Under the pieces are notes generated by a model. That model saw only the letters and a program-made list of their open reading frames with translations. It was not told the origin of the DNA and made no database searches. DNA of 34,721 nucleotides from SKW197 sp049970095 (GTDB taxonomy: Archaea > Thermoplasmatota > Thermoplasmata > Lutacidiplasmatales > SKW197), in NCBI GenBank assembly GCA_049970095.1, contig JBMFNP010000014.1, forward strand, positions 1 through 34,721. The letters are read 5' to 3'. Below are positions 15,756 to 22,278 of this stretch, one piece after another. Numbering within the stretch: the first letter of the stretch is position 1; every line of letters starts with the position of its first letter. Position numbers and translations under genes: made by a program.

Positions 15756-16266
15756 ATTTTATCTGTATGGATTGATTCTTGGCTTGTCTGTGTGTTCAGT
15801 ATGTGTAGTCCCGCTATTCTTTATTACTGGTAGTAAAAAACACAGCATTGTTTACATGTTTTTAAGTAGGGTGTTACTTCTCTTACTCGCAGTTCCACTT
15901 ATTTTCCTGCTTCCATATATGAGAATTGCTGGTAGTATTGCAATGCTGGGTGTGGGAATTTATGCGTTTATGCTTGCACTTGAGGGAAAATGTACAGTGT
16001 GTAAAGAAGGCACACTTGTCGCTGGGCTTGTTTGTTTCTCTGAAGGTTTGCCTGCAGTCCTGATGGCAGATGGTTTCCTTGATGGGATTGTAAACATCCT
16101 TCTTTTTGCCTTCGGAAATGTTACACCACTTATCCTCTTATCTAAGTTGAAAGTCAATCCAAGCAACAGGATGAAACTCGTATTCTCTGGACTTATAATT
16201 ATAATTGCGATTTTTTACCTTTATGAGGGAATCTATCTTTTCGCAGGTAGTTTCAGTTCCAAGTAA
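15745..16266 (+). CDS. Small cysteine-containing membrane protein, DsbD/CcdA-like
   Basis: A protein of 173 aa with about five to six membrane helices. Helix 1 contains SVCSVCVVPLFF, comparable with the S-x-C-V-L-P of CcdA/DsbD helix 1. A loop has KCTVCKEG (CxxC), and a later helix has GLVCFSEGLPAVLM with Cys, Gly and Pro. DsbD and CcdA carry reducing equivalents across the membrane by thiol exchange. Here the probable donor is the polyferredoxin and the probable acceptor the outward thioredoxin-like domain encoded two genes upstream. The similarity is at motif level and the protein is smaller than typical CcdA, so the family call is tentative. Confidence 0.5.
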   Translation: MFIEFYLYGLILGLSVCSVCVVPLFFITGSKKHSIVYMFLSRVLLLLLAVPLIFLLPYMRIAGSIAMLGVGIYAFMLALEGKCTVCKEGTLVAGLVCFSEGLPAVLMADGFLDGIVNILLFAFGNVTPLILLSKLKVNPSNRMKLVFSGLIIIIAIFYLYEGIYLFAGSFSSK

Positions 16267-16345
16267 AAACTGGTGGGGTAGTAAAGGGGGTGCCGCAGGG
16301 ATCATGAGTGTTAAAAGGGTGCCTGAGTAATTGTAGATTTTTGCA

Positions 16346-16382
16346 GTAAAAAGCAATAAAATTTATAAAGGGATTGCTTTAC
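16346..16382. promoter_or_regulatory. Inverted repeat bracketing the enolase TATA box
   Basis: GTAAAAAGCAAT (16346-16357) and ATTGCTTTAC (16373-16382) are complementary apart from two extra A. The TATA box TTTATAAA (16362-16369) lies between the arms. A protein bound here would block TBP. Confidence 0.45.
16362..16369 (+). promoter_or_regulatory. TATA box of eno-rpsB operon
   Basis: TTTATAAA predicts initiation near 16391. The leader of about 18 nt includes a GGAGG site (16396-16400), 8 nt before the ATG. This is one of the few genes here with both a leader and a strong ribosome-binding site. Confidence 0.6.
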
Positions 16383-16408
16383 CTGTTTGAAGAACGGAGG
16401 CACAAACC

Positions 16409-17620
16409 ATGAGCGAAATCGAGGACATAAAAATTCGCAAGATCCTGGATAGTAGAGGAAATCCCACAGTAGAGGTAGAAATCTTCACATATGATGGCGG
16501 TTATGGAAGGAGCGCAGCGCCCAGTGGTGCTAGCACTGGAAAACACGAGGTGTGTGCATATCCTCAGAAGGGCGTGGATTTTGCAATTGAGCAATTTACA
16601 AAGAAATACATTCCCAAGCTCCTTGGACTGGAAGCAACCGAGCAGGAAGAATTTGATAACATCCTCCATGAATTGGATGGTACGGAAAACTTTTCAAATA
16701 TGGGCGGAAATGTGGCTACTGCTGCATCTCTGGCTGTTGCATTTGCTGCTGCATCGGAGTATGGGATGCCACTCTACCGTTATCTGGGAGGCGCACTTGC
16801 AAAAACACTTCCCCTGCCCTTTGGAAATGTGCTCAACGGTGGAAAACACGCAGTAGGCTCAACAGACATCCAAGAATACCTGGTAGTTTCAAATGGGGAG
16901 ACATTCAGAGATTCTGTTTTCGCCAATGCAATGGTACATAAAAAGGTGAAGGAAAAGATTACAAAGAAATACCCAGATGTGGCACTTGGGAAAGGTGATG
17001 AATGTGGATGGGTGGCAAAACTCGGAAATATTGAAGCTTTGGAGATTGTGGCTGAGGCATGCAATGAAGTGAGAGATGCTACAAAGGTTGAGGTCTATCC
17101 TGCACTTGACCTTGCTGCTTCTGAATTCTATGAAAAAGGTAAGTATCACTACAAAGAACAGACATTGAACCAGGAGGGACAGATTGACTTTATCGCAAAA
17201 CTTGTAGAAAAGTATAACCTTTATTCTGTTGAAGACCCGCTGGATGAGGAAGATTACGAGGGTTATGTTAAACTGACGGAGAGGATTGGAGACAAATGTC
17301 TCATTATCGGTGATGACCTTTTTGTTACAAATTATGAGAGAATTGAGAAGGGAATTGAGATGGGCGCTGCAAATGCTGTGCTTATAAAAGTAAATCAGAT
17401 AGGTACCCTCACCGATGCACATGATGCTGTGGCACTCGCTCACGATTCTGGATATTCTACTGTAATTTCTCATAGGAGCGGTGAAACAACAGATACTGCA
17501 ATTGCCCATTTGGCGGTAGCATTCGGGTGTTTTGGAATAAAGACAGGTGTTATTGGCGGAGAAAGAATTGCAAAGTTGAACGAGCTTATCAGGATTGAGG
17601 AAGAGATTTATGGGGTGTAA
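16409..17620 (+). CDS. eno: Enolase
   Basis: A protein of 403 aa, slightly shorter than the usual 415-430. It interconverts 2-phosphoglycerate and phosphoenolpyruvate in glycolysis and gluconeogenesis. Clear motifs are ILDSRGNPTVEVE, the loop SGASTGKHE with the mobile Ser, LPLPFGNVLNGGKHAVGS, the Mg-binding segments YSVEDPLDEEDYEG and IIGDDLFVTN, the catalytic Lys in VLIKVNQIGTLTDA, and the ISHRSGETTDT signature. Archaeal eno commonly sits next to ribosomal protein uS2, as it does here with 2 bp between them. The GGAGG site fixes the start. Confidence 0.97.
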   Translation: MSEIEDIKIRKILDSRGNPTVEVEIFTYDGGYGRSAAPSGASTGKHEVCAYPQKGVDFAIEQFTKKYIPKLLGLEATEQEEFDNILHELDGTENFSNMGGNVATAASLAVAFAAASEYGMPLYRYLGGALAKTLPLPFGNVLNGGKHAVGSTDIQEYLVVSNGETFRDSVFANAMVHKKVKEKITKKYPDVALGKGDECGWVAKLGNIEALEIVAEACNEVRDATKVEVYPALDLAASEFYEKGKYHYKEQTLNQEGQIDFIAKLVEKYNLYSVEDPLDEEDYEGYVKLTERIGDKCLIIGDDLFVTNYERIEKGIEMGAANAVLIKVNQIGTLTDAHDAVALAHDSGYSTVISHRSGETTDTAIAHLAVAFGCFGIKTGVIGGERIAKLNELIRIEEEIYGV

Positions 17621-17622
17621 AC

Positions 17623-18234
17623 ATGGCTGAAGCAACAAAGAAAAACCTGCTGGTTAACGAAGATTTGTATCTTACATCTGGTGTACACATCGGTACGCAG
17701 GCAAAAAGTGCAAATATGAAACGGTTTATCTACAAGGTGCGCACTGATGGATTGTATGTGATGGATGTCCAGCATACAGATGAAAGAATTCGTATCGCTG
17801 CAAAATTCCTTGCAAATTATGAGCCAGAGAAGATTCTTGTGGTCGCTGCAAGACAGTACGGGCAAAAACCAGTAAAAGTGTTTGCAGACACGATCGGTGC
17901 AAGGTGTTTTCCAGGGAGGTACATTCCAGGCACAATGACAAATTACAACATTCCAACATTTTTTGAGCCAGATGTGGTCTTCCTTACGGATCCTGCGGTG
18001 GATATCCAGGCGCAGAAAGAGGCGGTAAGCATAGGGATACCTGTGGTTGCTCTCTGTGATGCTAATAATGAGACCAGATATGTGGATCTTGTGATTCCCA
18101 CAAACAATAAGGGTAGAAGGGCGCTGGCACTAATATACTGGCTACTCACCAGAGAAACACTGAAGGCGATGAACAAACTTTCTTCAGATGCAGATTATAA
18201 ATTGACAATTGAAGATTTTGAAGCACCCCTGTAA
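17623..18234 (+). CDS. rps2: 30S ribosomal protein uS2, archaeal type
   Basis: A protein of 203 aa. It carries the conserved uS2 elements YLTSGVHIGTQAKSANMKRFIY, DGLYVMDVQHTDERI, ARQYGQKPVKVFA and FPGRYIPGTMTN, followed by DPAVDIQAQKEAVSIGIPVVALCD, which matches the archaeal/eukaryotic form. It is a small-subunit component positioned near the neck of the 30S particle. It begins 2 bp after the eno stop, with a weak GGGGTG site in the last codons of eno, so translation is probably coupled. Confidence 0.97.
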   Translation: MAEATKKNLLVNEDLYLTSGVHIGTQAKSANMKRFIYKVRTDGLYVMDVQHTDERIRIAAKFLANYEPEKILVVAARQYGQKPVKVFADTIGARCFPGRYIPGTMTNYNIPTFFEPDVVFLTDPAVDIQAQKEAVSIGIPVVALCDANNETRYVDLVIPTNNKGRRALALIYWLLTRETLKAMNKLSSDADYKLTIEDFEAPL

Positions 18235-18236
18235 AG

Positions 18237-18398
18237 ATGAGAACCACACCATGCGGCGAGGAAAAACTTTACTGCGACGGAAAGCAATGTCCTATAAAGA
18301 GCATCTGGTTTGAAAAAGAGTGGGATTGCCCTGCATTTATCAAACAACCTAAGAGGGAAGAACAGAAGGCAGGGATGCCTGACCTGTTTAGGTATTGA
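18237..18398 (+). CDS. 53-aa four-cysteine protein, last gene of the eno-rps2 unit
   Basis: A small frame, ATG at 18237 to TGA at 18396-18398, starts 2 bp after the uS2 stop. This is the same spacing as between eno and rps2. The product begins MRTTPCGEEKLYCDGKQCPI and has cysteines at 6, 13, 18 and 31, with WFEKEWDCPAF around the last one, and a basic, hydrophilic tail. Four cysteines in 53 residues suggest a bound zinc ion or an iron-sulfur cluster. I do not recognise the family. A run of eight T (18428-18435) soon after suggests that it closes the operon. Confidence 0.6.
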   Translation: MRTTPCGEEKLYCDGKQCPIKSIWFEKEWDCPAFIKQPKREEQKAGMPDLFRY

Positions 18399-18427
18399 TG
18401 GGCCATCAGATACCCTCTATGATGTGC

Positions 18428-18435
18428 TTTTTTTT
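18428..18435 (+). terminator. T8 terminator after the eno-rps2 operon
   Basis: An uninterrupted run of eight T on the coding strand, 30 nt after the small cysteine gene. This is a typical archaeal termination signal. Confidence 0.5.
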
Positions 18436-18496
18436 CCTTCTCGCATTCTTCCAGTATGCAATCAAACACACGGCAGCAATCACTACCCACTCCCGT

Positions 18497-18508
18497 AAAA
18501 AATAATAA
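18497..18508 (+). promoter_or_regulatory. A/T-rich TATA-like element of the FN3 surface protein gene
   Basis: AAAAAATAATAA centred about 27 nt before the ATG at 18530, predicting a leaderless mRNA. A second AT-rich stretch (GATATAT, 18516-18522) lies too close to the start. Confidence 0.35.
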
Positions 18509-18529
18509 CCACAAAGATATATCCCTCTC

Positions 18530-20932
18530 ATGCATATGAGAAGTTTGGTGTATTTAGGCGTGGTATGCTTTCTGCTTACTGGTGGAATGCTAAGTTCCCT
18601 TGGGATTCTGCTGACTGGGATCAAAAGTTTTGAGGAAAATGAAGACATTGCCATTTCTCCTGCTACTAATGAGGATTTTCCTGCGATGGCTGGATATGGA
18701 AACAATTTGTGGTTTGCAAGGGCGGAAATTGATGCTGATGGAGAAGCAAAAATTGTGCTTACCACAATTAATCTGACAAACAGGGAGATGAATAACCTCA
18801 CAATTGCAAGTGTGAGTGCACAGGAAGTAATTTCTGAATCCACCGCACCTTCAATCGCAATACACAACCAGACAGTATATGTGTGCTGGGCTGAAAAATC
18901 CAGTGTAAGGATTGTGAGGGTGAAGGGCACAGAGTTTATGGGAAACACAACTATTTCTGGAATTGCAGAGTATTACCACGCGCCTTCAATTGCAACCTTT
19001 GGCAGCACAGTGTGGGTGGCATTTCTCTGTGGAAATTTCTCTGAAAACGCAAGAATTGTTGCTATCTTTGTGAATGCATCTGCAGATGTTGAGATTGCGC
19101 AAGTAGATACCCTTCCAATGGGTGCGCTCACTCCCAGAAAAATTGATGCACTCTATGATATATACGGAAATGTGCATTTTTTCATATCTGGCAGGAGTTC
19201 AATAGAGCACTATTTCCGCACAAACACAACATGGAACCATGAATCTCTGAGCCTCTTGGAGGAGGTAAGTTCTGAAGTTAATGTAAAATTTGTGAATGAT
19301 ATGGTGTATTTAGGATTCTCCTGTGGGAAAACCACAACTAACTTTACCCTTGCAAGCGGAAAACTCACCCAGAATGGAAGTATCCAGAACATGGAAACTG
19401 TGCTCCTTTCCTCCATACACACCCCCGCTTATGAGAATATCTATTTTGCCTGGAGAACATATATAGCAACTTCAGGTACAAAAACAATTTATCTGGCATG
19501 GAGTGAAGTAGAGGGCACAAATCTTACACTGAAGATTGGAAAAATGGTTTCTGGAGAACTCATAAGTATTAGCAGTGTTGGGCGAGGCAAAATCTGTGGA
19601 ATTTTCGCTGAGATGGAAAAAATTCATTTGCTGGTAATCAAGGAGGCTATGCTCCACTATCAAATGTTCAGCATTTTGCGTGAAAATGTGCATCTTACAG
19701 TAATTTCCACAGAGCCACGATCAATTACCCTTTCATGGTCAAGAAATTATGATGAGGATTTTGCAGGCTATGAAGTTCATTTTGCATTTATTTCCAATTA
19801 TACCCCTTCACCTGCGACCCTTTATGCTAATGTTTATGACCCTGAACACACAGAAATTACAGTGGAAAATCTTGAACTCGGAAAGGAATACTTCTTCTTG
19901 GTTGTAGTAAGATTTGCGGACAACACATGGATCCAGTCCAATTTCATTAGCTATAAGACACCTGAAGGAGTGGACGCTGTTGAGCCCTGGATTTCAGATT
20001 TGGACGCTGACGGATTCACAGTGAACTGGACATCTGTCACCTGTGACCATTATGAGGTGCATTTCTCCACAAACCCTGAGTTTCAGAATGAAACTGTGAT
20101 TGAACTCGGAAGCACTGGCACATACTTCACATTTGATTCCCTGAACAGTGCTACTACATATTTTGTGTTTGTGCGCACCTTTGGAAGTTATGGTGATTAC
20201 AACGACTCCAAACTTCTACCAGTACTTACAAAACCCAGGATCCTGAATGCTAGCGCAGATGTGGACGAAGTTACGCTCACATGGGAAGCACCTGGTAGTT
20301 TGTATTTTGAGAAGATGGAAGTGTATATTTCCACAAATCAGAATATGGTGTTTGAAAGAGAATCTCTGGCAACCACTGTCTTCACTCCCACGGTGTCCAA
20401 CCTCACTTTCAAACTGGCAGAAATGTGTGTGGAATATTATTTCGGGATTGTGGTGTATAACACATACTGGGAAAGTGAGAAATCTACAATTGTTTCAGCC
20501 ACCACATTTTTGCCTGCAATTCCACAGGTGCGGATCATAAAGCATGAAATCCTCAACACCACTGCAGTCAGAATATTATGGTCCCCAGTTGACTACAAGT
20601 ACTTCTCAAGACTAGAAATTCATATTTCTTTTGATAAGAACTTCACACCCTCTGACCACACAATATTTCAGACAATCTACACTCTCGGAGAAACCAGTAC
20701 AGAAATCTACGGGCTCACCCCAGATGTTCCATATTATGTAAAACTTGTGCTTGTGGATTCCTTCAACCAGCGCTCCGTGTCAGAAACTCTCTGCATCCGC
20801 ACAACCTCTAGTATAGATATTGTCCAGCCAGCACCTGAAATCCCCTTCTATGTTTACGGCATTCTCCTCCTTGTATTTTTCATCACCTCTATAATTTCCG
20901 CAATTTTTCAGGAATGGAAAACCAACAAATAA
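18530..20932 (+). CDS. Membrane-anchored surface protein with propeller-like region and FN3 domains
   Basis: A protein of 800 aa. A hydrophobic N-terminal segment (residues about 5-31) serves as signal or anchor. Residues about 45-385 contain repeated beta segments of the type APSIAIHNQTVYVCWAE, YHAPSIATFGSTVWVAFLC and ENIYFAWRTY, typical of a beta-propeller. Four fibronectin type III-like domains follow (about 388-485, 488-575, 576-665, 666-765), with the usual ITLSW or VTLTW strand and the Tyr-corner (GKEYFFLVVV, ATTYFVFVRT, VEYYFGIVVY, VPYYVKLVLV). A C-terminal membrane helix (about 772-793) and a short basic tail end the protein. Many N-x-S/T sequons suggest N-glycosylation. It probably displays binding modules outside the cell; its ligand is unknown. 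Confidence 0.75.
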   Translation: MHMRSLVYLGVVCFLLTGGMLSSLGILLTGIKSFEENEDIAISPATNEDFPAMAGYGNNLWFARAEIDADGEAKIVLTTINLTNREMNNLTIASVSAQEVISESTAPSIAIHNQTVYVCWAEKSSVRIVRVKGTEFMGNTTISGIAEYYHAPSIATFGSTVWVAFLCGNFSENARIVAIFVNASADVEIAQVDTLPMGALTPRKIDALYDIYGNVHFFISGRSSIEHYFRTNTTWNHESLSLLEEVSSEVNVKFVNDMVYLGFSCGKTTTNFTLASGKLTQNGSIQNMETVLLSSIHTPAYENIYFAWRTYIATSGTKTIYLAWSEVEGTNLTLKIGKMVSGELISISSVGRGKICGIFAEMEKIHLLVIKEAMLHYQMFSILRENVHLTVISTEPRSITLSWSRNYDEDFAGYEVHFAFISNYTPSPATLYANVYDPEHTEITVENLELGKEYFFLVVVRFADNTWIQSNFISYKTPEGVDAVEPWISDLDADGFTVNWTSVTCDHYEVHFSTNPEFQNETVIELGSTGTYFTFDSLNSATTYFVFVRTFGSYGDYNDSKLLPVLTKPRILNASADVDEVTLTWEAPGSLYFEKMEVYISTNQNMVFERESLATTVFTPTVSNLTFKLAEMCVEYYFGIVVYNTYWESEKSTIVSATTFLPAIPQVRIIKHEILNTTAVRILWSPVDYKYFSRLEIHISFDKNFTPSDHTIFQTIYTLGETSTEIYGLTPDVPYYVKLVLVDSFNQRSVSETLCIRTTSSIDIVQPAPEIPFYVYGILLLVFFITSIISAIFQEWKTNK

Positions 20933-20955
20933 ATAGTAGCGTGCAGATACCCTTT

Positions 20956-21033
20956 CAGCCCATCAGGCCATGCTATTCGCAAACTCTGAGGCTGTGCTGA
21001 GTGATGCGCGAATAACCATCAGATGGGCTACAA
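20956..21033 (+). ncRNA. Candidate H/ACA guide RNA (pseudouridylation guide)
   Basis: A single hairpin followed at once by ACA. The lower stem is AGCCCATC (20957-20964) with GATGGGCT (21022-21029). The internal loop has 9 nt on the left (20965-20973) and 7 nt on the right (21015-21021). The upper stem is TATTCGC (20974-20980) with GCGAATA (21008-21014). The ACA is at 21030-21032. The distance from the upper stem to ACA is 15 nt, as required for H/ACA guides. The apical part (20981-21007) contains TGA, CTGA and GTGATG elements that could form a K-turn or K-loop, but I could not assign one cleanly. An AT-rich box at 20927-20935 would place a start at 20957. The loop could guide modification of 16S rRNA helix 34. 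Confidence 0.65.
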
Positions 21034-21043
21034 AAACAAAAAT
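21030..21043 (-). terminator. T-rich terminator of the FKBP-folD operon
   Basis: On the minus strand the sequence after the folD stop reads TTATTTTTGTTTTTGT, a U-rich archaeal termination signal. It begins 12 nt after the stop codon. Confidence 0.45.
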
Positions 21044-21055
21044 AAGGGCAGGATA

Positions 21056-21871
21056 CTATGCTTCCAGGTTTTGCTTGAGTTTTGCCAGATTGTAAAATAA
21101 CATGCTCGTGGTGACAGGTCCCACTCCTCCAGGCACTGGTGTAATATAACTGCATTTTTCCTTGAGGGAGGCAAAATCCGCATCCCCTACGATTTTTCCA
21201 TCTTTCCTGTTCATTCCGCAATCTATCACAAAACTTCCCTGTTTAACCTGAGTGCCTTTAAGAAATTCTGGAATGCCAACCGCACACACCACAATATCTG
21301 CATTTGATGTATAATATTCCAGATGCTTTGTGTAAGCATGGCACACAGATACCGTAGCATCTGCATTCAGGAGGAGGGTGGTAAGGGGCTTTCCGATAAC
21401 TGGAGAGTGGTTGATTATGCATACATCTCTGCCTTTCAGTTCAATTCCAGTGCTCTCAATTATTTTTATCACTGCTGCTGGGGTACAGGGGAGTGGAGTT
21501 TTGCGAGCAGGTTTACGGTAAAGCTGTCCGAGATGTCCAGCACACATACCCTCAATGTCCTTTTCCAAGGGTAAACTGGCATACACCTTTTCCATCTCTA
21601 CATTTCTGAATGGTCCTTGAATCACAATTCCATCACATCCAGAGAGCTCTAGGATTTCAGAAATTATATCTGATGTGGTAGCATGTTCGTCCACTGCTTT
21701 TTCAACAATCTCTACTCCAAGATTTGCTGCATTTTTTTTCACAACGCTTGCGTACACCCTTGCAGATGCAGCAGAACTGGAGATTATACCCACCTTGGAA
21801 CCCCTCACAACCTCCCCTATTCTCTCATAAATCCCAGCCGCAATTTCTCTTCCGTCAATGACAACTGCCAA
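21056..21871 (-). CDS. folD: Methylene-tetrahydrofolate dehydrogenase / cyclohydrolase
   Basis: A protein of 271 aa, near the usual 280. FolD oxidises methylene-THF to methenyl-THF and hydrolyses it to formyl-THF. The N-terminal catalytic helix RVYASVVKKNA has the Tyr-x3-Lys of the family. LPLEKDIEG matches PxKDVDG, and TPLPCTPAAV matches PCTPxG. NHSPVIGKPL matches GRSxIVGKP in the Rossmann domain, and TPVPGGVGPVTTSML is an almost perfect signature. The usual QLPLP segment is QGPFR and the usual GRS is NHS, so the folate and NAD(P) pockets may have shifted. It follows the FKBP gene after 5 bp on the same strand. Confidence 0.9.
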   Translation of the reverse strand: MAVVIDGREIAAGIYERIGEVVRGSKVGIISSSAASARVYASVVKKNAANLGVEIVEKAVDEHATTSDIISEILELSGCDGIVIQGPFRNVEMEKVYASLPLEKDIEGMCAGHLGQLYRKPARKTPLPCTPAAVIKIIESTGIELKGRDVCIINHSPVIGKPLTTLLLNADATVSVCHAYTKHLEYYTSNADIVVCAVGIPEFLKGTQVKQGSFVIDCGMNRKDGKIVGDADFASLKEKCSYITPVPGGVGPVTTSMLFYNLAKLKQNLEA

Positions 21872-21876
21872 CTATA

Positions 21877-22227
21877 TCACTTCTTCCTTTTCTGGAGGTC
21901 CACAAGTGAAATCTCAAATATCAGAGTTTTGCCAGCAAGTGGATGGTTTCCTTTCTCTCCGTAACCTTCCTCAGGGGGTATTGTAACTTTCTTCTTCTCA
22001 CCCACGCGCATGCCAAGAACTGCATTTTCAAATCCTTTAATCACTCTTCCATCCCCCAAACAAAATGTGAAAGGTGCATAATCCTGCCTTGGATTGTAGA
22101 TGTTGTGCCTCTTTGCCACATCCAGTATGTTCGTGTCAAAAATAGCGCCATTTGTAAAGAGTCCAACATACTCCACGCTCACAATGTCCCCCTTCTCTGC
22201 TCTCATGTTCCCGCTATTCTTCTCCAT
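21877..22227 (-). CDS. FKBP-type peptidyl-prolyl cis-trans isomerase, short archaeal form
   Basis: A protein of 116 aa. It contains GDIVSVEYVGLFTNGAIFDT, an archaeal-type flap insertion (RHNIYNPRQDYAPFTF), VIKGFENAVLGMRVGEKK, and VTIPPEEGYGEKGNHPL. This covers the FKBP fold of SlyD-like archaeal enzymes; the long C-terminal extension of some archaeal FKBPs is absent. It should speed proline isomerisation and act as a cytoplasmic folding helper. The TATA box centred about 26 nt before the ATG at 22227 suggests a leaderless mRNA shared with folD. Confidence 0.93.
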   Translation of the reverse strand: MEKNSGNMRAEKGDIVSVEYVGLFTNGAIFDTNILDVAKRHNIYNPRQDYAPFTFCLGDGRVIKGFENAVLGMRVGEKKKVTIPPEEGYGEKGNHPLAGKTLIFEISLVDLQKRKK

Positions 22228-22248
22228 GAAAAATGAATTATCATTCCC

Positions 22249-22257
22249 AAATTTAAG
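22249..22257 (-). promoter_or_regulatory. TATA box of the FKBP-folD operon
   Basis: CTTAAATTT on the minus strand, centred 26 nt from the FKBP start codon. It lies between that gene and the end of the radical SAM gene. Confidence 0.5.
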
Positions 22258-22278
22258 ATTTCCGCATGCAACTGCCTT

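Noticed and set aside
18406..18531. A 41-codon minus-strand frame with one membrane-like helix and a basic tail (REWVVIAAVCLIAYW)
   Set aside because: It is exactly covered by the T8 terminator (which gives its Lys-rich tail) and the promoter of the FN3 gene, and it has no promoter or ribosome-binding site of its own.
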